DNA of 64,000 bases from Kushneria konosiri (GCF_002155145.1 NZ_CP021323.1:2232001-2296000), one strand, 5' to 3'. Counted from the first letter of the stretch, positions 35,413 to 44,877 are shown. The notes: generated by a model not told the origin, from the sequence alone. Made by a program: numbers and translations.

Positions 35413-36603
35413 TTATTCGCCTTCCAGACCCGTAATCGGCTTGATGGTGCCCCACTGGCGACAGCTGGGGCAGTGCCAGTAAAGCCTTTCGCCCTGAAAG
35501 CCGCAGCTCTTGCAGCGATAGCGCGCGCGCTCGGCCATGAGCTGCTCGGTATGGCGCTTGAGCAGGCGCAGATGTTCAAGCTCATGCTCGGGAACCTCCT
35601 TGAGATAGAGGTCCATCAGGTAGTCGATGCCGCGCAGGCTCGGATGGCGCTGTAGCTGTTCGCTGACCAGCCGGGTGGCATGTTCGATGCCGTCACGGGT
35701 GCGCAATCGTTCGGCCAGCAGCAAAACGAAGGAGACATAAGGCGCCTTTTCCACCTGATCATGCAGAAAGTCGATCAGGCCTGCTTCGTCATCGAGCAGA
35801 TCAAAGGCGCGCTGAATGGGTGCTAATGTGATCGGCACCATGTCGCTGTCCTGATCGCGGATACGGCGCAGGGCGCGGATTTCGTTACGATAGCTGCCAG
35901 CACGATGCTCAATGTCGGCATAAAGCCAGTTGGCACGAACGCAGCTCGAATCAATGGAAAGTGCCTGCTTGAGATGTCGACGCGCGGGTCCGGGGCTGCC
36001 TTCTTCGATGTTTTGTTCGGCCAGTTCGCAGTGCCAGTGGGCGGCCGCCCTGCGAAGTGATTCATCCTGTCGCACCAGCTGTGGCAGCGCCACGTCGATC
36101 GCCGCCTGCCAGTCCTTTTCCCGCTCGTAGAGATCCACCATCAGACGTTTGGCAGCTGTCGCGGTGTGTTCATTTTCACATTGACGCACCAGCCCCTCGA
36201 GCAGCCGCTCGACGCGATCAAGAACGCCCAGACGCATAAAGTCGCGGGCCAGCTCGAGCTGCACCTGCTCGCTCTGTTCCGAGGTCAGTACGGGGCGTGC
36301 CAGCAGGTTCTGATGAATGCGCACGGCGCGGTCGGTTTCACCGCGCATGCGAAAGAGATTGCCCAGTGCGATGTGGGTATCGATGGTGTCGCCGTTGACT
36401 TCAAGCGCCTGTACGAAGGTTTCGATGGCGCGGTCGGGCTGCTCGTTGAGCAGAAAGTTCAGCCCGACAAAATAGTCGCGTGACAGATGCTGGCCGGACA
36501 GCGCCCGCTGGCGATAGCGGTAGTGCTTTCGCTCCATGCGGCCCAGCCACCAGCCGATGCCGATTGCCGCAACGAGTATAAGGAGCAGCACGGGATCCGG
36601 CAT
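35413..36603 (-). CDS. lapB: lipopolysaccharide assembly protein B (TPR protein)
   Basis: The 396-residue protein starts with a membrane anchor (PVLLLILVAAIGIGWWLGRM), then TPR repeats (DYFVGLNFLLNEQPDRAIETFVQALEVNGDTIDTHIALGNLFRMRGE and more), and ends with a rubredoxin-like metal site CKSCGF...YWHCPSCRQWGTIKP. E. coli LapB/YciM guides FtsH degradation of LpxC to set LPS levels. The start codon directly follows the stop of lapA with no spacer, so they are translationally coupled. Confidence 0.94.
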   Translation of the reverse strand: MPDPVLLLILVAAIGIGWWLGRMERKHYRYRQRALSGQHLSRDYFVGLNFLLNEQPDRAIETFVQALEVNGDTIDTHIALGNLFRMRGETDRAVRIHQNLLARPVLTSEQSEQVQLELARDFMRLGVLDRVERLLEGLVRQCENEHTATAAKRLMVDLYEREKDWQAAIDVALPQLVRQDESLRRAAAHWHCELAEQNIEEGSPGPARRHLKQALSIDSSCVRANWLYADIEHRAGSYRNEIRALRRIRDQDSDMVPITLAPIQRAFDLLDDEAGLIDFLHDQVEKAPYVSFVLLLAERLRTRDGIEHATRLVSEQLQRHPSLRGIDYLMDLYLKEVPEHELEHLRLLKRHTEQLMAERARYRCKSCGFQGERLYWHCPSCRQWGTIKPITGLEGE

Positions 36604-36909
36604 TCAGGGAGCTTCCTTGAACTCCTGAACGCGCAGACGATCAAGCTCCTTGCGCTGTTGCTGGTTATCGTGGCGAGTACGCATGAGCGTGGTACGCAGG
36701 CGCAGATAAAGTCCTGACATGGCCACCATGCCCAGCAATACGCCGGCCACCAGCGTTGAAAGCAGCCACAGGGACAGTGAAGCAGGCGGTAGTTCCGCCC
36801 AGATGACGTCCAGCGGTACGGTCTGCTGGTTGCGCACGGCAAACAGCATGCCTAGAAGCAGAACGATCAGTGTGACAACCGCAAGTACCACGCCCTTGAG
36901 CCAGCGCAT
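36604..36909 (-). CDS. lapA: lipopolysaccharide assembly protein A domain protein (LapA)
   Basis: The 101-residue protein has two membrane helices (GVVLAVVTLIVLLLGMLFAVRNQQ and LWLLSTLVAGVLLGMVAMSG), then a basic cytoplasmic tail, the DUF1049 pattern of LapA/YciS. It acts with LapB in LPS export or LpxC control. I chose the ATG at 36909 (MRWLKGVVL); an upstream TTG would add nine residues. The stop codon abuts the lapB start. Confidence 0.9.
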   Translation of the reverse strand: MRWLKGVVLAVVTLIVLLLGMLFAVRNQQTVPLDVIWAELPPASLSLWLLSTLVAGVLLGMVAMSGLYLRLRTTLMRTRHDNQQQRKELDRLRVQEFKEAP

Positions 36910-37044
36910 AGCAGATCCCTGATTTTCCTTGTCCAATTAAAGGCAGTGTAACACCGGCATTGGCATGCAGCGATATTTGCAGTGCTTGTCTACCGCCGTT
37001 GTGAGGCAGGAATGCTCATTGGACAGGTGTGACAAGGGAGGGAA

Positions 37045-37341
37045 TCAAAGTCCGTACTCACGACTGGCGTTGACCTGCTCTCGCAGTTCCTTGCCGGGCT
37101 TGAAATGGGGCACGTGCTTGCCAGTGAGGCTGACAGGGTCACCGGTTTTTGGGTTGCGCCCGGTTCGCGGCTCACGGTAGTGGAGAGAAAAACTGCCAAA
37201 CCCGCGTATTTCGACTCGACCACCGCTGGCCAGTGTATCGGTAATGTCGTCAAGAATCAGGCGAACGGCCGACTCCACTTCCTTGACGGAAAGCTCTGAC
37301 TGTTGCGCAGCAATCTGTTCGATCAATTCGGACTTCGTCAT
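37045..37341 (-). CDS. ihfB: integration host factor subunit beta
   Basis: The 98-residue product is IHF-beta: [88 protein letters not shown]. The proline of the beta-arm tip lies in the [10 protein letters not shown] turn. IHF bends DNA in replication, recombination and transcription. The usual upstream neighbour rpsA is missing; instead the divergent sdhE gene begins 208 bases away. It precedes lapA and lapB on the same strand. Confidence 0.98.
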   Translation of the reverse strand: MTKSELIEQIAAQQSELSVKEVESAVRLILDDITDTLASGGRVEIRGFGSFSLHYREPRTGRNPKTGDPVSLTGKHVPHFKPGKELREQVNASREYGL

Positions 37342-37549
37342 CGGGGGTTCTCCATCCGTCCTGTCGGGACCCTTTTCAGGGCTTTTTGTTTGATTTCAGC
37401 ATAGCCGCTAATGTGAGATAAAACAACGCACTACAGGCCGCTCCAAATTCATGCCGGGGGTGGCTTTCAAAGTTTCAGACAATCATGGGCGTGACGCGCT
37501 GGCTGCGTATAATGGGCAGGCGGCAACCGCCCTCTGACAGGAGATTGAT

Positions 37550-37843
37550 GTGAGCGAACAACAAGCCTTTGATGCCACGGCGCGCAAGCGTCTTTACTGG
37601 CATTCCCGTCGTGGCATGTGGGAGCTGGATCTTATGCTGGTACCCTTTATCGAAAATTGTTTCGATGGGCTCAGTGACGAAGACCAGTATGCCTATCAGA
37701 CGCTGCTGGCCTGCGAGGATCAGGACCTTTTCCTGTGGCTGATGCGCCGTGAACTGCCTGATGATCCGACGCTTGCGCCCATCATTAAAAGGATCGTGGA
37801 CTATGCCGAAAGCACTCACACCAGTGAGGTTCGTCCGCTCTAG
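37550..37843 (+). CDS. sdhE: FAD assembly factor SdhE
   Basis: The 97-residue product has the SdhE/YgfY signature RKRLYWHSRRGMWELDLMLVPF with the RGM(x)E motif, and the DQYAYQTLLACEDQDLFLWLM fold. SdhE helps flavinylate the succinate dehydrogenase flavoprotein subunit. GTG at 37550 follows AGGAG with a 6-base spacer and is the start. Its 3' end overlaps the ygfX start by 41 bases, so the two proteins come from one transcript. Confidence 0.93.
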   Translation: MSEQQAFDATARKRLYWHSRRGMWELDLMLVPFIENCFDGLSDEDQYAYQTLLACEDQDLFLWLMRRELPDDPTLAPIIKRIVDYAESTHTSEVRPL

Positions 37844-38213
37844 GGTTGCTTTCGGGCTCTATTGTCTGCTTGGCAGCGCCATCGCACTGGCCTGTGCGCT
37901 CTGGCTATCGGTGGTCTGGGCGAGCGTGGTGCTTGTTGTACTGGTGATCTGCGGCTGGCATCAGACAGGTGCATTGCCACCTCCGCTGCGCATGACCGGC
38001 AGCGGCCAGTGGGAGCAGTATCACCAGGGGCAGTGGCAGGGCGTGACCCTTGAGGGGTCACGAGTCGGACCACTGCTGTGTGAGGTTCGCGTTGATCGCC
38101 ATCGTTATGCGCTGTGGTTTGACTCGATGCCGCCAGAGCAGTTTCGTCTACTTCGCCGGTCGCTTTTGAGCCCGACCACCGCCGATAAGGCAGGCGAGGG
38201 ATATCAGGGTTGA
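37803..38213 (+). CDS. ygfX: YgfX (CptA) family membrane protein
   Basis: The 136-residue product has two membrane helices in residues 15-50 (VAFGLYCLLGSAIALACALWL, VVWASVVLVVLVICGW) followed by a cytoplasmic domain with SGQWEQYHQGQWQGVTLEGSRVGPLLCEVRV and SMPPEQFRLLRRSLL. YgfX/CptA is the partner of SdhE, once described as a toxin affecting cell division. The ATG at 37803 lies inside sdhE (41-base overlap). The 3' end overlaps the convergent FUSC-gene stop by ten bases. Confidence 0.87.
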   Translation: MPKALTPVRFVRSRVAFGLYCLLGSAIALACALWLSVVWASVVLVVLVICGWHQTGALPPPLRMTGSGQWEQYHQGQWQGVTLEGSRVGPLLCEVRVDRHRYALWFDSMPPEQFRLLRRSLLSPTTADKAGEGYQG

Positions 38214-39412
38214 GCGCTATCAGGACGTTCATCACTCAGGCGTCGGCCGCCTACCAGATGATGTCGACTGGCGCGCTTTCTCAGCCGCGAGCTGGGAAGG
38301 CGCTGAAGGTTGCCCAGATAACCGACCAGAGCGCGGGTCTGACGGGCCAGCTCACGGTTAAGCCAGAGATATCCACTCGGGCTGAACAGGGCACGACCTG
38401 ATGCAGAGCGCCCAGAAAAGGCGCGATTGACGTAGCGTTGCAGATCAAACGCGGCAACATTCATGTCAATTTGGTGACCGGTGCGCACCTGATGGGCCAG
38501 CATCGACAGCGACCGTGCCAGCTGTTGCTGGTCGGTGCGCAATCCTTCCAGACTTTCAATGATGTCGTGACCATTGCGGGTATCCCAATGGGTTTCCAGC
38601 AGCAGCTCGACGGTTGAAATCATGCGCCGTTCCAGTGACAACAGGCTGTTGAGCTCACCCCGGCGCAATCTCCCTTCCTTGTGAACGGCGTCGACCAGAG
38701 CGCGCTGCTTGATCAGCTGCGTGGTAGTCTTTTTCATCTCCTCCAGAGCCTGATCGTGATCGGCTTCGGTTGCAAGGGTATGGGCGTAATAGAGACTGGC
38801 CAGCCGGTCCAGGTTGTCGGCCAGCATGAAGCGGAAAAGATCCGTGGCCTTCTGGGGCAATACAATGATGGTGATCAATATTCCGATGCTGGTGCCCAGT
38901 AACACATCAAAGGCGCGCCACAATGCGATGGTCAGATCCTGATTGCCATCGCCGGTCACCATCAGGATGGTGATGCCGAACATCAAAACGCTATAGCCAT
39001 AGCGTGAGGTAAAGGTGGCGTGCAGGGCCACGGCAATGGCGGCGAGCGTCAGCACCTGAATGGTGCCCGGTGGCGCCGCAGGGATCAGCAGCAGGGCAAT
39101 GCCCAGCAGTCCACCCAGTGCAGTACCGATCAGGCGCTGACCGCCCTTGTCCAGCACACCACCAACATGCGGCAGATTGCCCATGACCATCAGCGTACTG
39201 ACCGGTGCCCAGATGCTGTGAGGAATGTCGAAAAGCGAAATAATGAAAAAGGTGACGCTGAGCGCGATGGTGGCACGCAGCGTGTAGAGGTAGTGACGGT
39301 AACGGTAATTGAAATAGGGGTCGCGAAAGCGTATGCGTGCCATGGAGCGCCGGACTGAAAGAGAAAGTATCCCTATCTTATCGTCGAAGAATCCGAAAAC
39401 TCGAGTCATCAT
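38204..39412 (-). CDS. FUSC family (aromatic-acid-exporter-like) membrane protein
   Basis: The 402-residue protein has about six membrane helices in the N-terminal half (LRATIALSVTFFIISLFDIPHSIWAPVSTLMVMG, GGQRLIGTALGGLLGIALLLIPAAP, ALWRAFDVLLGTSIGILITIIVLP) and a long cytoplasmic helical part (LEEMKKTTTQLIKQ and onward). The WAPVSTLMV and GQRLIGTALGG motifs fit FUSC/aromatic-acid exporters. Substrate unknown. The start may be ATG 39412 or ATG 39343 (MARIRFRD); neither has a strong ribosome site. It is convergent with ygfX. Confidence 0.82.
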   Translation of the reverse strand: MMTRVFGFFDDKIGILSLSVRRSMARIRFRDPYFNYRYRHYLYTLRATIALSVTFFIISLFDIPHSIWAPVSTLMVMGNLPHVGGVLDKGGQRLIGTALGGLLGIALLLIPAAPPGTIQVLTLAAIAVALHATFTSRYGYSVLMFGITILMVTGDGNQDLTIALWRAFDVLLGTSIGILITIIVLPQKATDLFRFMLADNLDRLASLYYAHTLATEADHDQALEEMKKTTTQLIKQRALVDAVHKEGRLRRGELNSLLSLERRMISTVELLLETHWDTRNGHDIIESLEGLRTDQQQLARSLSMLAHQVRTGHQIDMNVAAFDLQRYVNRAFSGRSASGRALFSPSGYLWLNRELARQTRALVGYLGNLQRLPSSRLRKRASRHHLVGGRRLSDERPDSAQP

Positions 39413-39459
39413 CCTGTTTTACAAGTAATCGGGGCGACGTTGCACCGCCCCGATGCGTC

Positions 39460-40485
39460 TCAAGCTGCGCCGCTGACGCGTTGTTCCATGAGTTCTTCGG
39501 CAAAGTGGCAGGCCACCTGCGCGCCTTCAACGTCGCGCAGTTCCGGGCGCTTGTCTGCGCATTCGGGTCTGGCGTGCGGGCAGCGGCGGTGAAAGGCACA
39601 GCCCGATGGCGGCGATAGTGGCGAAGGCAGCTCACCGCTGAGCGCAATGCGGTGTCGTCGCTCGTCAGGATTGACTGACGGCGTCGCCGACAGCAGTGCC
39701 TGGGTATAGGGGTGGCGCGGCGTCGTAAACAGTGCCTCGCGTGAGCCTACCTCCACCGGCCGACCCAGATACATCACCATGACGTTATCGGCCACGTGGC
39801 GAACCACGCTCAGATCATGCGAGATGAACAGATAGGCCAGCCCGAACTCCTGTTGCAGATCGTTGAGCAGGTTAAGCACCTGGGCCTGTACCGAGACATC
39901 CAGCGCCGAGACGGGCTCATCCAGCACCAGTACGCGGGGGCGCAGCATCAGAGCGCGCGCCACGGCAATGCGCTGACGCTGTCCGCCCGAGAACATGTGC
40001 GGATAGCGGTCATAGTGCTCCGGACGCAATCCGACACGTGCGAGCATGTCACGCGCCATGCGCTGACGCTCCTCGGCCGGTGTCGAGGTATTAATGACCA
40101 GAGGTTCTTCGAGAATGGTCCCGATACGTTTGCGCGGATTGAGGGAGCCATAGGGGTTTTGAAAGACCATCTGTACGTCACGACGCAGCGCGGCCAGCGT
40201 CTGCGCGTCGGGCCGGGTCGCATCCCGCCCGCCGACCCGAAGCTCTCCCGAGGATGGCGGCTCCACCAGGGTCAGCATGCGAGCCAGCGTTGACTTGCCA
40301 CAGCCGGATTCCCCCACCACAGCTAGGGTTTCACCACCGTGAAGGGTGAAGCTGACGCCTCGTACGGCATGCAGTTCGGCGCGGCGCAGAAATCCCTGGC
40401 GCACCTGATAGGTCTGAACGAGGTCGCGCGCCTCCATCAGGGGCGCGTCGAGCAGGGGGGCATCAGGAATGTCGGGTCGGCTCAT
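39460..40485 (-). CDS. dppF: dipeptide/oligopeptide ABC importer, ATPase subunit DppF
   Basis: The 341-residue ATPase has Walker A GESGCGKSTL, Q-loop VFQNPYGSLNPRKRIG, signature FSGGQRQRIAVARAL, Walker B VLVLDEPVSALD and the oligo/dipeptide C-terminal cysteine motif CAFHRRCPHARPECADKRPEL, which may hold an iron-sulphur cluster. It pairs with DppD to drive the DppBC pore. The start codon overlaps the dppD stop as ATGA. It is the last gene of the operon. Confidence 0.93.
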   Translation of the reverse strand: MSRPDIPDAPLLDAPLMEARDLVQTYQVRQGFLRRAELHAVRGVSFTLHGGETLAVVGESGCGKSTLARMLTLVEPPSSGELRVGGRDATRPDAQTLAALRRDVQMVFQNPYGSLNPRKRIGTILEEPLVINTSTPAEERQRMARDMLARVGLRPEHYDRYPHMFSGGQRQRIAVARALMLRPRVLVLDEPVSALDVSVQAQVLNLLNDLQQEFGLAYLFISHDLSVVRHVADNVMVMYLGRPVEVGSREALFTTPRHPYTQALLSATPSVNPDERRHRIALSGELPSPLSPPSGCAFHRRCPHARPECADKRPELRDVEGAQVACHFAEELMEQRVSGAA

Positions 40486-41483
40486 GACATGGTCTCCAGA
40501 TCCTCTTCATTCAGTGGGTGATAGCAGCGCACGTGACGTGTGCCGAGCCCGGTTTCGGCATGTATGGCCTCAAGCGATGGTCGGCTGGCGCGGCAGTCCT
40601 TTTGGGCATGGGCGCAGCGGGGGTGAAACAGGCATCCCTGTGGTCGGTCACCGATGCCCGGTACTACCCCGGGAATGGTGGGCAGGCGCGCGGTGCCTGG
40701 ATGACGCTCCGGCAGGGCGTTGAGCAGCGCGCTGGTATAGGGGTGGCCCGGCTCGCGAAAGACATCGTGACTGGTGCCGGTTTCCATCAACTGACCGGCG
40801 TACATGACGGCCACACGTTTGGCGGCGCCGGCCACCACGCCCATGTCGTGAGTGATCAGGATCATCCCCATGCCGCGCTCTTCCTGAAGCCTGAGCAGAA
40901 GATCCAGAATCTGCGCCTGGATGGTCACATCGAGCGCTGTGGTCGGTTCGTCGGCAATCAAAAGCCGTGGATTACAGGCAATGGCCATGGCAATCATCAC
41001 ACGCTGATTCATGCCGCCCGACAGCTGGTGCGGATAATCACTCAGCCGCTTGCCCGGCGCAGGAATGCCAACCTGGTCGAGCAGTTCGATGGCGCGTTCA
41101 CGCCGCTGGCGGCGGCTGCCGCCTTCATGAGCCTTGATGGCTTCCAGCAGTTGAAACCCGATGGTAAAGCTCGGATTGAGACTGGTACTGGGTTCCTGAA
41201 AGATCATCGCAATGTCGTTGCCGGTCAGGCGCCGTCGAGCGCGATCGCTCAGGGTCTGCATGTCCTGACCGGCGAAATGAAACCGGCTGGCCTCGACCCG
41301 CGCGTTGAAGGGCAAAAGCCCCATCATTGCCAGCATGGTCACACTCTTGCCGGACCCGGATTCTCCAACGATCCCGAGCACTTCGCCTTCTTCCAGCCTG
41401 AGACTTAGATCCGATACTGCCGGGAAGGTCCCTTCATCTGTATCGAAGGATACGCTGAGCTGTTCAATGTCCAGAAGCGCCAT
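40482..41483 (-). CDS. dppD: dipeptide/oligopeptide ABC importer, ATPase subunit DppD
   Basis: The 333-residue ATPase has Walker [14 protein letters not shown]-loop [16 protein letters not shown], signature [15 protein letters not shown], Walker [13 protein letters not shown] and the C-terminal cysteine cluster [19 protein letters not shown]. It is the DppD partner of DppF. The ATG at 41483 ([13 protein letters not shown]) is preferred. It lies 71 bases after dppC and overlaps dppF. Confidence 0.93.
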   Translation of the reverse strand: MALLDIEQLSVSFDTDEGTFPAVSDLSLRLEEGEVLGIVGESGSGKSVTMLAMMGLLPFNARVEASRFHFAGQDMQTLSDRARRRLTGNDIAMIFQEPSTSLNPSFTIGFQLLEAIKAHEGGSRRQRRERAIELLDQVGIPAPGKRLSDYPHQLSGGMNQRVMIAMAIACNPRLLIADEPTTALDVTIQAQILDLLLRLQEERGMGMILITHDMGVVAGAAKRVAVMYAGQLMETGTSHDVFREPGHPYTSALLNALPERHPGTARLPTIPGVVPGIGDRPQGCLFHPRCAHAQKDCRASRPSLEAIHAETGLGTRHVRCYHPLNEEDLETMS

Positions 41484-41554
41484 GGCGCTCTCCTGTTTTG
41501 AAATGGTCGATGTTTGTCGTTGTTGTCGTATCGGTGCGCTCTTTGCCGTCATCA

Positions 41555-42493
41555 TCAGCGCTTGAGGCGCGGATCGAGGGCATCGCGCAGGCCATCGCCC
41601 ATGATGTTGAAGGCCAGTACCGTGATCAGCACCGCAAGCCCCGGGAAGGTCACCACCCACCAGGCCTGTAGAACATACTGGCGAGCATCAGCCAGCATGC
41701 TGCCCCATTCCGGCGTTGGTGGCTGGGCGCCCAGACCCAGAAAGCCCAGTGCGGCGGCATCGAGTACGGCATTGGAAAAGCTGAGCGTGGCCTGCACGAT
41801 CAGCGGGGCTAGGCAATTGGGCAGGATGGTAATGAACATCAGTCGGAACATGCCGGCCCCGGCCAGTCTTGATGCCATGACGTATTCACGCTCGCGCTCG
41901 GTGATGACCGAGCTGCGCGTCAGGCGCACGTAGTGGGGCAGATAGACCACCGCAATCGCCAGCATGGCGTTAAAAAGTCCCGGCCCGAGTACAGCCACGA
42001 CGACGACGGCCAGCAGAAGGCTTGGAATCGACAGCATGATGTCCATCAATCGCATGATGACAGTGTCGACCCAGCCGCGCAGAAAGCCGGCCAGAAGGCC
42101 GAGCAGCACGCCGATGCCCAGCGACAGCGAGACCACGATGACGCCGATGGTCATGGAGAGTCTGGCGCCATGGATCAGGCGGCTGAGGATGTCGCGGCCC
42201 AGATCGTCGGTGCCCAGTACAAAGCGCAGGGAGCCGCCGTCCTGCCAGAAGGGCGGGGTCAGAACGCTGTCACGAAACTGCGCAACCGGCGAATAGGGCG
42301 CGACCACGTTGGCCAGGCAGGCAATCACGATGATCAGCGCAATAATGATCATGCCGACCAGTGCGGCACGGTTGCGGCGGAAACTGCGCCAGACGTCACG
42401 CAGCGGGGACGGACGCTTTGGTGTGCGCTCCGCCTGTGTGTCCTCGTCGATCTCCGGCACGGCGGCCGGCGGCTGAGGGGTAACCTGTGTCAT
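41555..42493 (-). CDS. dppC: dipeptide/oligopeptide ABC importer, permease DppC
   Basis: The 312-residue membrane protein has the DppC form: a long cytoplasmic N-tail, helix NRAALVGMIIIALIIVIACLANVVAPY, then FVLGTDDLGRDILSRLIHGARLSMTIG, the EAA loop REREYVMASRLAGAGMFRLMF and ALDPRLKR at the C-terminus. It pairs with DppB. It starts 15 bases after the dppB stop. Confidence 0.93.
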   Translation of the reverse strand: MTQVTPQPPAAVPEIDEDTQAERTPKRPSPLRDVWRSFRRNRAALVGMIIIALIIVIACLANVVAPYSPVAQFRDSVLTPPFWQDGGSLRFVLGTDDLGRDILSRLIHGARLSMTIGVIVVSLSLGIGVLLGLLAGFLRGWVDTVIMRLMDIMLSIPSLLLAVVVVAVLGPGLFNAMLAIAVVYLPHYVRLTRSSVITEREREYVMASRLAGAGMFRLMFITILPNCLAPLIVQATLSFSNAVLDAAALGFLGLGAQPPTPEWGSMLADARQYVLQAWWVVTFPGLAVLITVLAFNIMGDGLRDALDPRLKR

Positions 42494-42508
42494 GTGTGGC
42501 CTCCGGGC

Positions 42509-43519
42509 TCAGCGACTGTTGCGAATGCGGGGGTTGATCAGCCCGTAGAGCAGATCAACGATCAGATTGACCACCATGACAATCAGGGCGATCAGCAAGA
42601 TGCCGCCCTGAAGGGAGGGATAGTCGCGCCGTCCGACGGCATCGATCAGCCATTTGCCGATCCCGGGCCAGGAAAAGATGGTTTCGGTCAGGATGGCGCC
42701 GGAAAAGAGCAACCCGATCTGTAGCCCGATGACCGTGGTGACCGGAATCATGGCATTGCGCAGCGCGTGGATGGCGATGATCCGCCAGGGAGAAAGTCCC
42801 TTGGCCCGAGCGGTGCGGATATAGTCCTCGCCCAGCACTTCAAGAATCGAGGAGCGGGTCATGCGGGCAATCACGGCCAGCGGGATGGTGGCCAGCACGA
42901 TGGTAGGGAGAATCAGGTGCCGCAGAGCATCAACGAAGGCCCCGGGTTCGCCGGAGAGCAGAGTATCGATCAGCATGAAACCGGTGGGAGTTTCGATCCA
43001 GTAGTTCGAGGAGAGTCTTCCCGAGACCGGCGTCCAGCCCAGAATCCCTGAAAAAAGAATGATCAGAAGCAGGCCCCACCAGAAAATCGGCATCGAGTAG
43101 CCGGTCAGCGAGGTGCCCATGACGGTGTGGTCGATGATCGAACCACGCTTGATGCCGGCAATGACGCCCAGTGGAATGCCAAGGGCTACGGCCAGCAGCA
43201 TGGCGCAAAAACCAAGCTCGAGCGTGGCCGGGAACAGCGACAGGAACTCATCGAGGACCGGATTGCTGCTGATCAAAGAGTGTCCCAGATCGCCCTGGGC
43301 CAGATTGCCCAGAAAGCTCAGGTACTGTTCCCACAGTGGGCGATCAAGGCCCAGCTCGGCCATGACCTGAGCATGGCGCTCGGGTGAAATGCCGCGCTCG
43401 CCGGCCATGATGGCCACCGGGTCGCCGGGAATGAGATGCACCAGTGTGAAGGTCACCAGCGTGATACCGATCAGCGTCGGGATCAGCATTAAAAGTTTGC
43501 GAAAGACAAAGCTCAACAT
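42509..43519 (-). CDS. dppB: dipeptide/oligopeptide ABC importer, permease DppB
   Basis: The 336-residue permease has the DppB signatures FVFRKLLMLIPTLIGITLVTFTLVHLIPGDP, GLDRPLWEQYLSFLGNLAQGDLGHSL, VIAGIKRGSIIDHTVMG, and the EAA-type loop LGEDYIRTARAKGLSPWRIIAIHALRNAMIP ending WPGIGKWLIDAVGRRDYP. I start it at the ATG 43519; the frame is open for another 66 codons, but these look unlike the family. The 409-base gap upstream separates it from the LD-carboxypeptidase gene. Confidence 0.92.
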   Translation of the reverse strand: MLSFVFRKLLMLIPTLIGITLVTFTLVHLIPGDPVAIMAGERGISPERHAQVMAELGLDRPLWEQYLSFLGNLAQGDLGHSLISSNPVLDEFLSLFPATLELGFCAMLLAVALGIPLGVIAGIKRGSIIDHTVMGTSLTGYSMPIFWWGLLLIILFSGILGWTPVSGRLSSNYWIETPTGFMLIDTLLSGEPGAFVDALRHLILPTIVLATIPLAVIARMTRSSILEVLGEDYIRTARAKGLSPWRIIAIHALRNAMIPVTTVIGLQIGLLFSGAILTETIFSWPGIGKWLIDAVGRRDYPSLQGGILLIALIVMVVNLIVDLLYGLINPRIRNSR

Positions 43520-43928
43520 AGGGGTTTCCGCCACCGCGAACGTGTGATCCGTGCCTGCCGGCAGTACGTCGACATGGCCTGTCGGCCAGAGCGTATTGAT
43601 CAGCAGGAATAGGCAGACAATGAAACCAGGCGGTGTGATCTTCGCGCCGGAGTCATGCCTGAAGAGCGAGATACGGTCTAGCCGGGATCGGAACGATATG
43701 CAGGGCCGGCCTGGCAAGTGGCGCGAAGGGTGAGACGAGCCTTGTAGAGACGGCGAGTCGAGAGGGTCGTGGTCATGGTGATGTATTCCTGCTTGTTATT
43801 GTTGCTGCAGCGTGGATGCCTTGTAGGCTGCGATGCAGTAAGGGGTAGACCCTAGGGGATTGCGCTGATCCTGTCCATGCCCGTAACGGCGCATGGACAG
43901 GCAATCCGATTTCGTCAATCGAGTCCTT
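43520..43928. other. 409-base gap between ldcA and dppB, no gene seen
   Basis: The gap holds no convincing coding sequence; one frame is open over its dppB-proximal half but has no family similarity. It contains a hairpin at 43871-43900 (listed separately). No clear promoter was found. Confidence 0.6.
43871..43900. repeat. strong intercistronic hairpin between ldcA and dppB
   Basis: CTGTCCATGC (43871-43880) is the exact reverse complement of GCATGGACAG (43891-43900), and CCG-TAA-CGG continues the stem with one bulged base. No T-run follows on the minus strand, so it probably acts as a processing or stability element or a Rho-linked attenuator between two genes of the operon. Confidence 0.65.
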
Positions 43929-44855
43929 TCAGCAGGCGTGCCAGTCAAGTCCGGCACTGCTCAGTCTTGCCTTCCGGCCGACCGGCCACGCCTGATTGTG
44001 CACGCCATGGCCGAAAGGCAGCTGGTGATGGAGCGCAATATCGTGCGGGGCCAGCCACTCCTGCACCATTGCCTCGACACTGCTGTCACCGGTATCACAG
44101 TCCGTGAAACTGCCCAGACAGACGGCGCTCAACCGGGACGGCTCAAGGCTGTCCAGCAGCTGGCACAGGCTGCGCTCCAGACGGTAAAGCCTTTCCCCCA
44201 CGTCCTCCAGCATCAGGATTGCGCTCTCTGGCATGTGCAGTGCACCGGATGTACCGGCGACGCTGGCAAGTGTGGTGAGATTGCCACCAATGAGCGTGCC
44301 TGACACCTCAGCTTCAGGGCCTGCCACGTGTGTGGCGCTCATGTGACCACGGCAGCCATCGAGTACCGATGCGATGCTGGCCATGGACTCGGCCCGTGCC
44401 TTGTGCGCCGGCCCCTGGGCCTGTTCAAGCAGGGCCAGTTCGGTGGCCACCGGTGCATGAAGGGCCCGGCGCCCTCGGGCGTGGAAGGCACTCAGCAACA
44501 CACTGATGTCGGAATAGCCCACCAGCGGCACGTCCGGGAGCCTGTCCCAGTCAATATGATCGATCAACTGGGCGCAGCCATAGCCCCCACGCAGACACCA
44601 CACCGCGGCCGCGTTCGGCAGATGAAAGGCAGCATGAAAATCCGCCAGACGCTGCTCGACGGTGCCGGCCAGATAGCGATGTCGCGCCCGGGCGTTGGGC
44701 ATGAGATGTGGGCTATAGCCCATTTGCCTGAGCAGCGTGCAGGTAGTTTCGATGCGCTCGGGTAAAACGGCGCCGGCGGGAGCAATGAGCGCCACGGTCC
44801 GCGGGCCACCGCCCAGTGGACGCAGCCTGGAGAGTTCAGTAGTCGTTCGTGTCAT
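43929..44855 (-). CDS. ldcA: LD-carboxypeptidase (S66 family), muropeptide-processing
   Basis: The 308-residue product is an S66 peptidase: VALIAPAGAVLPERIETTCTLLRQMGY at the start, the serine nucleophile in LVGYSDISVLL, AVWCLRGGYGCAQLIDHIDW, the Glu motif GGNLTTLASVAGT...LEDVGERLYRLERSL and the His motif LPFGHGVHNQAWPVG. LdcA removes the terminal D-alanine from murein tetrapeptides in the cytoplasm. It lies between dppA and dppB on the same strand, separated from dppA by a terminator. That placement ties it to a transporter importing cell-wall peptides. Start chosen at 44855 (MTRTTTELSRL). Confidence 0.9.
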   Translation of the reverse strand: MTRTTTELSRLRPLGGGPRTVALIAPAGAVLPERIETTCTLLRQMGYSPHLMPNARARHRYLAGTVEQRLADFHAAFHLPNAAAVWCLRGGYGCAQLIDHIDWDRLPDVPLVGYSDISVLLSAFHARGRRALHAPVATELALLEQAQGPAHKARAESMASIASVLDGCRGHMSATHVAGPEAEVSGTLIGGNLTTLASVAGTSGALHMPESAILMLEDVGERLYRLERSLCQLLDSLEPSRLSAVCLGSFTDCDTGDSSVEAMVQEWLAPHDIALHHQLPFGHGVHNQAWPVGRKARLSSAGLDWHAC

Positions 44856-44877
44856 GGGCACCTGTCTGCAAGGCATG

